Shown here: positions 8,501-16,025 of the stretch, one piece after another
Numbering within the stretch: position 1 is the stretch's first letter
Layout of the letters: every line of letters starts with the position of its first letter
From: Clostridia bacterium
GTDB taxonomy: Bacteria; Bacillota; Clostridia; Christensenellales; Borkfalkiaceae
Length of the DNA stretch: 64,000 nt
Assembly: GCA_017398825.1 (NCBI GenBank)
Contig: JAFQEV010000012.1
Span: 16,186-80,185, forward strand
Direction: 5' to 3'
The notes under the pieces: model-generated
Database searches by the model: none
What the model was told of the DNA's origin: nothing
Seen by the model: the letters and a program-made list of their open reading frames with translations, nothing else
Translations under genes and position numbers: made by a program

Positions 8501-10180
8501 CATTTTTTCAAGCGTTTTCAACGCGCTTTCAAAGAATGCACTCTTTAAAAGCTGAGGGGTTATAAACTCGCTGTCCTTTACCAGCTTGAAAAAGTCAAAA
8601 AGCGCTCTTGCTTGAGTTAAGTTTAGCGCGGAAATCGCGTATTTATCTAAAAGTTCGGTATTGATTTTGATAATTTCTTGCAAGAACGTCACCGCGTTTT
8701 GCAAATCGCTTTTGAGCTTTGCTACCGCTTGATACGAACAATCGGTATCAACGTAGCCGTACCAAACGTTTTGGTGATAATCACTACCTATAGAGGATAC
8801 GTACTCGGCATAACGTGAAAGCTTTTCCTCAGCGCTTTCAATATGAGCCTCACCTTTATTATTTAAGTTGTTGATAACGAAATCAACGGGAGCAACCTCT
8901 CTACAAGCCGAGATTTCCTCGTACATTCTATAGAGAGTTTTGTTAACGACGGGGCGAACTTTATGTAGCTCGTCAGCGTAATTATCAAGGCTGAGTTTGG
9001 CGCGATTTTTTGCATCTATTTCCCTCTGTGCTCTTTCTGAAACAACGCTCCTTTGCAACTTTAAGGTGTGGCAAAGCTCGTTTATAAAATCGCGTTTATT
9101 CGCCTTATGGCTATGTAATTCTAAACAAAATTCTTCAAGCCCTGCCTTTTTAAGCTTATCGTAAACAACGCTGAGCGCGGCGAGCTTTTCCGAAACGAAA
9201 AGCACTTTTTTGCCCTCGGATAAGCACTCCGCTATAACGTTAGTTATCGTTTGGCTCTTACCCGTTCCCGGAGGACCTTGTAGCACGAAACTTTGACCGC
9301 TACGAGCAAGCCTTATCGCCTCCGCTTGACTTGAATCGGCATCAACTACGCAACACAGCTCTCCGCCGTCGTCTACCCTTTCGGGCTTTGAAACGCGTTC
9401 GCCGATTAAAGCGCGAATACTATCGTTATTAAGTATCTTTTGAGCATTGCCCTTTAAGTCCTTGTGCATGTTTATTTTAAGGAAGGAAAACGTTCCTATT
9501 TTGCACTCGCGAGTAACCGTCCACTTAAGCTTGGAAAGGAGCTCTTCAACTTTTGTAAGATACTCTTCAACCCCCTCTTCTTCGTATGCGGGAAGTTCTA
9601 TGCCGTACTCGTTTTTGAGTTTAAAGGTAAAGGTGGGGTTAACGATTACGTCGCTATCGGTAACTTTAATATAATAGGGGTCGATTGCCGACTCGTTTTC
9701 AATAGAAATGGGCGCAAGTAGAACGGGCGCACGCAAAACGTGGCTTGCGTTCGAGCCCTCCGTCCAGTTGATAAAACCAAACGCGAGATATGCTATGTTA
9801 ACACCCGTTTCCTCTATTGCGGTCTTTGCGCGCTTGCCTATGTTTTTAACGGCGCGAACGGGGTTTAAGTTTGGATTGTAAACGAGAATTTGCCCGTGCT
9901 TTTTAAGGCGCGGTGCATAGGTGGAAATATACTCCTCTTTTGAAATAAACTCCTTCTTTTCAGGCTCAACGTCAGTAAAAAGAGGCTCGTCGTCATCGTC
10001 GAGCTTGGGGTCGTAAACCTCAAACGTAGCGAGGTGCTCCGCCTTGGAAAAGAGCTCGGAAAATTCAGGGAATACCACCTCGGCAGTCCCCATTTTCGAG
10101 TCTTTAAAATTTATAAGGTTATTCCTCTTGCCCGTATCGAGCAAGAGGTCAGCCCACTTGTTTAGTTTTTCTATATTCAT
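5600..10180 (-). CDS. DUF4011 / superfamily I helicase / Vsr-like nuclease fusion
   Basis: A 1526-residue multidomain protein. Residues 1-220 resemble DUF4011 (MNIEKLNKWADLLLDTGKR). A superfamily I helicase core follows: Walker A GPPGTGKSQTIT near residue 300, Walker B VVFDEASQIFPQDAIG near 925, VVGDSKQMPP, and motifs V and VI (ETVQGDERDTIIFS, RLNVAITRAKH) near 1165. A Vsr/MTES_1575-type nuclease domain (KIDLAVKHP, LAIECDGATYRASKNTRDRD, GWKYYRIWSTDWF) lies near 1240-1310. The C-terminus resembles DUF3320. A DUF4011-helicase-Vsr architecture has been reported among anti-phage candidates; whether this one defends the cell is inference. It follows the GH36 gene by 39 nt with AAGGAT before the ATG, so it may be read with the sugar operon. 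Confidence 0.85.
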   Translation of the reverse strand: MNIEKLNKWADLLLDTGKRNNLINFKDSKMGTAEVVFPEFSELFSKAEHLATFEVYDPKLDDDDEPLFTDVEPEKKEFISKEEYISTYAPRLKKHGQILVYNPNLNPVRAVKNIGKRAKTAIEETGVNIAYLAFGFINWTEGSNASHVLRAPVLLAPISIENESAIDPYYIKVTDSDVIVNPTFTFKLKNEYGIELPAYEEEGVEEYLTKVEELLSKLKWTVTRECKIGTFSFLKINMHKDLKGNAQKILNNDSIRALIGERVSKPERVDDGGELCCVVDADSSQAEAIRLARSGQSFVLQGPPGTGKSQTITNVIAECLSEGKKVLFVSEKLAALSVVYDKLKKAGLEEFCLELHSHKANKRDFINELCHTLKLQRSVVSERAQREIDAKNRAKLSLDNYADELHKVRPVVNKTLYRMYEEISACREVAPVDFVINNLNNKGEAHIESAEEKLSRYAEYVSSIGSDYHQNVWYGYVDTDCSYQAVAKLKSDLQNAVTFLQEIIKINTELLDKYAISALNLTQARALFDFFKLVKDSEFITPQLLKSAFFESALKTLEKMSPLAKEINLKENRLSANFDEDLYKLNGKELYKVLYKKYQGVFSRLFSKEYRKIASDLRLCKKDGKRVNYRLALSTLSTLSEYEQKCQEYKKLEEKVMGDLSENYSGVKTDFEKLFSELNALQEIKKTKLDFALLPTFSKEKFVKEQGVFEALYNRYNDCFSAYGEVNARVEKRFDKTEYDAQSKKLEKLLFKYESCLNTIDNLDNWCEFVKLLGELSALELRAFVDYTILHRIPSRDVVLCYKKAFYSQWVDSVIHDTPLLINLSRIPHDEAVKIFKAKDELGFEINKAKIKAKLSAERPSLDMIAQGSAVSLLLREGEKKRKQKGIRLLLEEAGELIQTLKPCFLMSPLSVSTYLSSDICFDVVVFDEASQIFPQDAIGAIYRGKQLIVVGDSKQMPPSNFFNSTFESDEDSEEFDDFADFESILDICSTSFAQKRLKWHYRSRYEQLISFSNKNFYDNDLVTFPSSKKDAKGIGVDYYHVDGTFDRKTKTNRAEAEKIVDLVFNNIEKYPERSLGVVAFSISQQNLIDKLISKRRRLDPSKEEFFKSDKIEPFFVKNLETVQGDERDTIIFSIAYAKDEQGKLLLNFGPVNREGGERRLNVAITRAKHNVIVVSSMHGYDIDLSRTKSVGARLLSEYLDYAENGEITLEREESGNAFENRSNDFINEVKDFLTSNGYTVDIEVGCSSFKIDLAVKHPRLQDYVLAIECDGATYRASKNTRDRDRLRQEVLERMGWKYYRIWSTDWFRNKKVEQERLLSVVKLAVDYFSKKAPTKKAETPAVSFEERAEVKHFEFPKYKYLDVLDVAGRVGYSIASTALNVIKAEAPVSEEWLLRRMVFMFGREKVTSVVKEQFTKTIQSLSKYGVVCKNGYLCMDGAPMPMLRVPDKNAREIRDVKYIPLEELALGMEEILKQNVTVEKGGLFRLLVSQLGFARIGDAILDRLEDALDFISHKVNFDGDMLSLK

Positions 10181-10219
10181 AGTTATCCTTAAGTGTTTTC
10201 AAGTTATGAATTTTTTAGT

Positions 10220-12220
10220 TTATTCGTACTTTACAAATATAAAACTATTTTCGCTACCGCCCGTTAAAACCGCCTTATTGCACGATTTTTTGAGCTTTAA
10301 GCTCTTATCGGAAGAGTATAAAACGGTAAGGCGTTTGCCTTTTAAATTAATTTCATATTCAAACGATTTTTCGCTCGTTTTCTCTTTAAATAAAATTAGA
10401 TAGCCCTTATCTTTTCCCGTGGCGTTAAAGCCGGTAAAACCTATGCCCGAGGGGCGATTTCCGATGGGCTCGATAAAGCACTCGGAGAGTTCTTTTCTCT
10501 CTTTTTTATACGCGGAGATTATACCCTTTAACTTTGCCTTGTTCTCATCGGAAAGGTTTTGCATTTCCATCCACATAAGCGGATTTGCAACCATAGCAAC
10601 TGCGAACGCGTAATCTTGACCGTAGGTTATAGGCGCAAGCTTATCGCCCTTGTAACTTTCGGGATACGAGCCAACGTTTACAACTTCGATTTGGAAACGC
10701 TGAGAGGGAACGTATTTTGACAAATCCCAAAGATTTCTAAGCGTTCTATACGGATAGTACGTCCTCGCCTTTGCAAACCTGTTTTCCAAGAACAAGTTGC
10801 CAAACTCGCGGTTGTAAAAATAGCCGTAACGCTTGCCAGCCGTTATATCCATATTGATTTTTATCTTGTTATCCGTACCTGCTCTAATTTCAGATAAGAT
10901 TTTGTAAACGTTATCCTCGCAAAGCTTGTTCTTTATTCTAATGCCGTCAATTTTAAAGGTGGAAACGCCGTGCTCGTTGTAAAGTTCTATAACGTTTTTA
11001 ATATCGGTTTTTAAATACTTGTAATCGGCGGTTGCGTCACACGAGTACCACAGCCCGATTTCCGCACCGATTTTTTTAGCTTTTTCTAATACGGGGGTTA
11101 AGCCGTTTGGGAAGGTTTCGCGAACGGACCAAAAGTCTTTTTGCTGGTCGTACATACCCTCGCCTATCTGAGCACCGCCCTTTTTAACTTTAGAGCCTGC
11201 GGTGTGACCTTTTTGCCAGCCGTCGTCAAGCTGAATAACGTCAACGCCCAAATACTCTGCAGTTTCAAGCTCTTTGAGCATAAATTCCTCGTTGATACAA
11301 CTGTCGGCGTGACCGTCACCCCAAGTGTTTGAGAGAATTTGCGGATAGCGCTGAACGGCGGAAACGCCTCTTAAGTAGTAATCGTGATAATCTTTTCGTA
11401 CCGAGTTTTTATCGCCAACTACCACGCACGCGCCGTATAAACACACGCTCTCATCGATATCGAAAGGCTCTTCAAAGGATAAACCTATGCCCGTTATTGC
11501 AACCGTTCTATGCTTGTTAAAGAAAAAGTCAAAATCGCAATTTCCCGTTTGAGCAATCTTGCAAGGCGCTTCCTTAACGAGCATTAGCGCCTCGTTTTCA
11601 ACGAAATTGTCAACTATAAAGATATTGCCTTGATAGTTTTTTGCCCAAGGGCTGAAAAGTTCGAAAGTCTTTTCCGTTTTAACTAAGTTATGGTCGTCAG
11701 TCGCGTCGAAAAGTTCTACTTGAGTGAGGTTTAAGTGGTTTTCGTAAAAAGGAACGCCTATAACGCTCGCGTTTTCGGGTATCCACTCTTTCATGATAAC
11801 CGTTTTCCCACCGAGAACTCCGTCTGGGATAAGTTCCTTGGTAGTTTTAACGTGGCAGTCAAAATGACCGCTTAAGCGAACTTTCGCACTTACGACGGGT
11901 AGGTTTTCATAAAGGGAAAGGGTGTACAAAATGCAAGCGTCCTCCGTTTTAAAGGTAACGCTCAACTCTCCCTTATCGCTACCGTCTTCACACGTTGCGG
12001 TGGAAGTTTCAAAGGTAACGCACGCCTTATCATAGTCAAAACCGGGGATATAAACTATCGGCAAATTATCCTCGCCGTTAGTGAAAGTATAACCCGTTTT
12101 TTTGTTTTTAAGGTTTTTAAAAAAAACCTTACCGTTTACACTTGAAAGCTCGAGTTCAATCTTGGAATTTCCAAATAAACAGCCGTTTTCCTTGCTTTGA
12201 AAATATATATCTTTTATCAT
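10220..12220 (-). CDS. GH36-type alpha-galactosidase-like glycosidase
   Basis: A 666-residue cytoplasmic glycoside hydrolase (no signal peptide). The barrel motif TWGDGHADSCINEEFMLKE, followed by VDVIQLDDGWQKG near residue 320 and STFKIDGIRIKNK near 425, fits clan GH-D family 36, where the KxD aspartate is the nucleophile. The N-terminal half is a beta-sandwich. It overlaps the PHP gene by 4 nt (ATGA coupling) and GAGGTTGAT precedes its ATG. Substrate cannot be read from sequence; alpha-galactosides or related plant oligosaccharides are plausible. Atypical GH36 relatives with other activities exist. Confidence 0.75.
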   Translation of the reverse strand: MIKDIYFQSKENGCLFGNSKIELELSSVNGKVFFKNLKNKKTGYTFTNGEDNLPIVYIPGFDYDKACVTFETSTATCEDGSDKGELSVTFKTEDACILYTLSLYENLPVVSAKVRLSGHFDCHVKTTKELIPDGVLGGKTVIMKEWIPENASVIGVPFYENHLNLTQVELFDATDDHNLVKTEKTFELFSPWAKNYQGNIFIVDNFVENEALMLVKEAPCKIAQTGNCDFDFFFNKHRTVAITGIGLSFEEPFDIDESVCLYGACVVVGDKNSVRKDYHDYYLRGVSAVQRYPQILSNTWGDGHADSCINEEFMLKELETAEYLGVDVIQLDDGWQKGHTAGSKVKKGGAQIGEGMYDQQKDFWSVRETFPNGLTPVLEKAKKIGAEIGLWYSCDATADYKYLKTDIKNVIELYNEHGVSTFKIDGIRIKNKLCEDNVYKILSEIRAGTDNKIKINMDITAGKRYGYFYNREFGNLFLENRFAKARTYYPYRTLRNLWDLSKYVPSQRFQIEVVNVGSYPESYKGDKLAPITYGQDYAFAVAMVANPLMWMEMQNLSDENKAKLKGIISAYKKERKELSECFIEPIGNRPSGIGFTGFNATGKDKGYLILFKEKTSEKSFEYEINLKGKRLTVLYSSDKSLKLKKSCNKAVLTGGSENSFIFVKYE

Positions 12221-12975
12221 ATCAACCTCGTTTCAAACGCCAAGCGTATTCCCATATTTTTAAGCATGTTGCACGCGTTTTTAACTCGCGGTGCTTTGTA
12301 TTCTCTAACGTTGTGCCCGTCAAACCCAACGGAAAGCCTTACTCCCGATTGCTTAATAATCTCTTGCTGGTGCTTGTTTTTGAAAAATTCAGTAACGTAA
12401 TCGTGAGTTTTAAATGAGTGAAGACTGTCAAAATTGACGTTTATCTCCCAGAAAATTCCCATTTCAGCCATTTTTCTAAAGTACTTTAACGGGTCTTCGC
12501 CCAAGCGGTCTATAAACCTAAACATATCGGTATGAGCAATGCCCACGGGGCACTTTAACCTCTTTGCAAAGGAGAATATATCTCCCCTTGCGGTAGAACG
12601 CCCTACTTGGTCTAAGTTTTCAACTAAGGCAAAGTCAAACATAGATACGTCGGCGCCGTCGGGAAGAGCGTAACTGTCGTTTCCCATTAAGGTTGAAACT
12701 TCTATACCGCAAAGTATCTTAATTCTATTTCTATACTTATCCCTCACCGCGCTCATGTGGTCGTAGTAACGCTGTAAAGTCAAGCCGTAATCCGCGGAAA
12801 GATTTGTGCCCCTATCATAGCAAAATTCTTTGCGCGCGCAACCAACTCCGTAACTGTGGTCGCAAAAACCGAGCATTTGAATACCGCCCGCTATTGCAGT
12901 TTCAACAACCTTTTCAGGCTTGTCACTGCAACAGAAAGAGTAATATGTGTGTGCATGTAAATCTTGTATAATCAT
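12217..12975 (-). CDS. PHP-domain phosphoesterase (histidinol-phosphatase-like)
   Basis: A 252-residue PHP-superfamily metallophosphoesterase. The N-terminal HAHTYYSFCCSDKPEKVVE and GFCDHSYGVG motifs supply the metal-binding histidines; GIEVSTL, GIAHTDMFRF and SVGFDGHNVREY are the later metal motifs. In a DeoR-GH36 operon rather than a his operon, a sugar-phosphate or other phosphoester substrate is more likely than histidinol phosphate (inference). AAAGGAG lies 2-3 nt before the ATG. It sits 19 nt after the DeoR gene and overlaps GH36. Confidence 0.75.
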   Translation of the reverse strand: MIIQDLHAHTYYSFCCSDKPEKVVETAIAGGIQMLGFCDHSYGVGCARKEFCYDRGTNLSADYGLTLQRYYDHMSAVRDKYRNRIKILCGIEVSTLMGNDSYALPDGADVSMFDFALVENLDQVGRSTARGDIFSFAKRLKCPVGIAHTDMFRFIDRLGEDPLKYFRKMAEMGIFWEINVNFDSLHSFKTHDYVTEFFKNKHQQEIIKQSGVRLSVGFDGHNVREYKAPRVKNACNMLKNMGIRLAFETRLI

Positions 12976-12994
12976 AACTCCTTTATGCTACCTC

Positions 12995-13732
12995 CTAGTA
13001 TACGAATTTGATTGAGCCGTCGTCGAGCTCCGGCGGTGGGAAACTGTCGGTCACGACGAGGTCGAAGTCTTTAAGTTCTTTAGCGCGATAGGTTGCGCTT
13101 GCCTCGAACTTGGTGTGGTCAATTATAAGTATGCGCTTTTGCGAGCGTTCAAACGCAACGCGTTTGATTTCCTTTTGATCGAGCGAGCGCTCGTGCGTCG
13201 CCCCGCCTATAACGCAGGCGCAAGAACTAAGCATTAAGTCAAAGGAGAAATCTTCAAGTTGCTTAGCCGTCCAACTGCCTTGCGTTGAGTTGGTGTTGTA
13301 CTGCACCGCACCGCCCAAGAGTATAAGCGTTACGTTCGGCTTTTTGGAAAGCTGTATCGCCGTTTGCAAGTTGTTGGTAACTACCGTCTTGTACGAAAAG
13401 TCCATCTTTTCGGCAAGAGCGAGAGCGGTTGACGAACTGTCGATAAACACGGACTTGAACGGAGGTATGTGAGGTAGCGCCTTGCTTGCCGCCCTATCCT
13501 TTTCACCGGGATTTCTCTCCATACGATAGAAAAGAGAAACTTCCTCGGAGTTCTCCGGAAGGAATGCACCGCCGTGACTTCTCTCAACAAGCCCCATATC
13601 CTTCATTTCGGAAAGGTCGCGCCTGATGGTTGCTTCACTTACGAAAAATATGCTTGCAAGTTCAGAAACGGTAACTTTTTTTTGTTCTTTAATTATACCT
13701 AAAATTCCGTCCTGTCTCTCGTTGAGAGCCAT
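12995..13732 (-). CDS. DeoR-family transcriptional repressor
   Basis: A 245-residue DeoR regulator. HTH at residues 1-57 (GILGIIKEQKKVTVSELASIF, then SEATIRRDLSEMKDMGLVERSHGGA); the C-terminal sugar-phosphate sensor domain includes VFIDSSSTALALAE, VVTNNLQTA and ILLGGAVQ. The ATG at 13732 is chosen over 13771 because AAAGGAGG lies 8 nt upstream. It is divergent from the BMC operon, with six TGTTCA-type half-sites between, so it probably represses both directions until a sugar phosphate such as fuculose- or rhamnulose-1-phosphate is present (inference). Confidence 0.9.
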   Translation of the reverse strand: MALNERQDGILGIIKEQKKVTVSELASIFFVSEATIRRDLSEMKDMGLVERSHGGAFLPENSEEVSLFYRMERNPGEKDRAASKALPHIPPFKSVFIDSSSTALALAEKMDFSYKTVVTNNLQTAIQLSKKPNVTLILLGGAVQYNTNSTQGSWTAKQLEDFSFDLMLSSCACVIGGATHERSLDQKEIKRVAFERSQKRILIIDHTKFEASATYRAKELKDFDLVVTDSFPPPELDDGSIKFVY

Positions 13733-13778
13733 CTCGCCACCTCCTTTTACCGAAATTTTATAAAAAAACACTAAATTT

Positions 13779-13918
13779 TGTTCATTTGTGTTCGTTTATG
13801 TTCATATTGTAGCACTAAAAAGTTTTTTTGTCAACATAATGAACATATATGGACAAAAACGAAAATTTATGTTATCATTACGGCAAGAAGAAGTTTATAT
13901 ATACTGTTCATTTGAACA
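13779..13918. promoter_or_regulatory. Divergent promoters with phased DeoR-type operators
   Basis: Minus promoter: TTGACA (13834-13829), 17 bp, TACAAT (13811-13806). Plus promoter: TGGACA (13850-13855), 17 bp, TATCAT (13873-13878). Half-sites: TGTTCA at 13779, TGTTCG at 13789 and TGTTCA at 13799, exactly 10 bp apart; TGAACA at 13840 and TGGACA at 13850, again 10 bp apart; and an inverted pair TGTTCATTTGAACA at 13905-13918. They overlap the start of the deoR transcript, the plus -35 box and the ackA leader. Confidence 0.8.
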
Positions 13919-13956
13919 AAATTCGCAAATCAATAAAATAAGGAGAGAAAAAGAAA

Positions 13957-15144
13957 ATGAAAATTCTTGTCGTAAACGCAGGTAGTTCATCGCTTAAATA
14001 TCAACTCTTTGATATGTCTACCAACACCGTTTTGGCAAAAGGCAACTGCGAGCGTATCGGAATTGACGGCGTTATCACTCACAAGTGCCCTGGCAAACCC
14101 GACTACAAGGTTAACGCAGACTTCCCCGACCACAGAGCAGCAATCAAGCTTGTTCTCGCACTCTTGACTGACAGCGAGAAGGGCGTTATCTCTTCGGTTG
14201 ACGAAATCGTAGCGGTAGGTCACAGATTTGCTCACGGTGGTGAGATTAAAAAATCAACCGTTCTTGGCGAAGAGGAAATCAAGTATCTTGAAAGCATAGT
14301 TGGCATCAACCCCTTACACGGTCCGCCGGCAATCAGCGGTTTCAAGGCTTGCAAGGAGGTTATGCCGTACGTTAATCACGTTGGCGTATTCGACACCTCT
14401 TACTATTCAACGATGGAGCCCCACGCTTACGTTTATCCTATCCCTTACGAGCTTTTTGAAAAGTATAAAATTAGAAGATACGGTTTCCACGGAACGTCTC
14501 ACAGATACGTTGCCGGCGTTGCAATGGATATGCTCGGCAATAAGAATTCTAAAATTATTACCTGCCACCTTGGAAACGGCTCTTCGATAACCGCAACTCT
14601 TAACGGAAAGGCTATCGACACATCGATGGGCTTTACCCCGCAAGACGGCGTGCCCATGGGTACTCGTAGCGGTGCAATCGACCCCACTATCGTTCCTTAC
14701 ATTGAAAAGGTTATGGGTATTAGCGGTGAAGAGGCTGACAAGCTTATCACTAAGCAGGGCGGTCTTCTCGGCGTATCCGGTATTTCAAGCGACTGCCGTG
14801 ATATAAGAGCTGCAGCAAAAGAGGGTAACGAAAGGGCAAAACTTGCACTCCAAATCTTAAAGCACAACATCGTAAAAGTTATCGGTTCTTACGTTGCTGA
14901 GATGAACGGCGTTGACGCAATCGTGTTCACCGCAGGTATCGGCGAGAACGATAGGGCGCTCAGAGAAGAGGTTGCAGGCGGGCTTTCCTTCCTCGGCGTT
15001 GATTTTGATGCAGATGCAAACAACACCATTCCCTCTGGCACGGTTGGCGAAATTACTAAAAAGGGAAGTAAAGTTAAAGTTTACGTTATCCCCACCAACG
15101 AAGAGTACATGATAGCACTCGACACCTTAAATTTATCCAAGTAA
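13957..15144 (+). CDS. ackA: Acetate/propionate kinase
   Basis: A 395-residue acetokinase. It transfers phosphate from acyl phosphate to ADP, giving ATP and acetate or propionate. Motifs: N-terminal VNAGSSSLKYQLFD, VGHRFAHGG, GVFDTSYYSTM, YGFHGTSHRYV, CHLGNGSSITA and FTAGIGENDRALREE. It is the first gene of the BMC operon, with AGGAGAG about 10 nt before the ATG. With PduL and the acylating aldehyde dehydrogenase it forms the propionyl-CoA to propionyl-phosphate to propionate branch, so propionate may be the main product. No encapsulation helix is seen. Confidence 0.93.
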   Translation: MKILVVNAGSSSLKYQLFDMSTNTVLAKGNCERIGIDGVITHKCPGKPDYKVNADFPDHRAAIKLVLALLTDSEKGVISSVDEIVAVGHRFAHGGEIKKSTVLGEEEIKYLESIVGINPLHGPPAISGFKACKEVMPYVNHVGVFDTSYYSTMEPHAYVYPIPYELFEKYKIRRYGFHGTSHRYVAGVAMDMLGNKNSKIITCHLGNGSSITATLNGKAIDTSMGFTPQDGVPMGTRSGAIDPTIVPYIEKVMGISGEEADKLITKQGGLLGVSGISSDCRDIRAAAKEGNERAKLALQILKHNIVKVIGSYVAEMNGVDAIVFTAGIGENDRALREEVAGGLSFLGVDFDADANNTIPSGTVGEITKKGSKVKVYVIPTNEEYMIALDTLNLSK

Positions 15145-15194
15145 TTTAATTATCTAAAAATAAAAATATATATTATATAAAGGAAAAGAAAATT

Positions 15195-15950
15195 ATGAAA
15201 TCACCATTTGAAATTAGAAAGGAAATTTGCGAAGTAGGCCATAAGTTATGGTTAAAGGGTTTCGTTGCTGCTAACGACGGTAACATCTCCGTAAAACTTA
15301 ACGAAAACGAATACCTCTGCACCCCCACCGGCGTATCGAAGGGCGCTCTTACCCCCGATATGATTATCAAGGTTGACAAAAACGGCAACAAGCTCGAGGG
15401 CAAGCTCAACCCCTCGTCTGAAATCAAGATGCACATGAGAGTTTACCGCGAGCGTCCTGACGTTAACGCAGTAGTTCACGCTCACCCTCCTGTATCTACC
15501 GCTTTCACCGTTGCTGATATCGACCTTGACCAGTACATTCTTCCCGAGGCTGTTTTAACTATCGGTGACGTTCCCACTTGTGACTACGGTACTCCCTCCA
15601 CTATGGAAATTCCCGATTCTCTCGATCCGTACATTCAAAATCACGACGCGTTCTTGCTTAGAAATCACGGCGCTTTAACCGTTGGTTGCGACCTTACCAA
15701 AGCATTCTTCATTATGGAAGAGGTTGAATTCAACGCTGTTATTTGCAAGCACGCTATGGAACTCGGTGCAGTTCACGAAATTCCCGGTCCTCAGCTTAAA
15801 AAGCTTATGGAACTTAGAAAGAAGATGAACCTTCCCGGTCGTCACCCTGGTATCGACTACGGCGATCAAACTACCACCGCAGTTAACGTTAGCAAAGACG
15901 AGCTCGTTGACGCTATCACCAAAAAGGTGTTAGACGCTCTTAACAAATAA
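15195..15950 (+). CDS. fucA: Class II aldolase (fuculose-/rhamnulose-1-phosphate) with C-terminal encapsulation helix
   Basis: A 251-residue class II aldolase that cleaves deoxyhexulose 1-phosphate to dihydroxyacetone phosphate and lactaldehyde. Zn-site motifs: GNISVKL, PSSEIKMHM, VVHAHPPVSTAF and RNHGALTVG. The catalytic domain ends near residue 215; after a linker, the last 19 residues (SKDELVDAITKKVLDALNK) form an amphipathic helix of the kind that targets enzymes into BMCs. An aldolase as BMC cargo is the mark of fucose/rhamnose glycyl-radical compartments. Fuculose-1-P versus rhamnulose-1-P cannot be separated by eye. Confidence 0.88.
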   Translation: MKSPFEIRKEICEVGHKLWLKGFVAANDGNISVKLNENEYLCTPTGVSKGALTPDMIIKVDKNGNKLEGKLNPSSEIKMHMRVYRERPDVNAVVHAHPPVSTAFTVADIDLDQYILPEAVLTIGDVPTCDYGTPSTMEIPDSLDPYIQNHDAFLLRNHGALTVGCDLTKAFFIMEEVEFNAVICKHAMELGAVHEIPGPQLKKLMELRKKMNLPGRHPGIDYGDQTTTAVNVSKDELVDAITKKVLDALNK

Positions 15951-16025
15951 GAGAAACACTACTAAATTGTCTTTTAAGAAATTTATTCGACTAAGTAAAT
16001 TTTAAATGACGCATAAGGAGACGAC

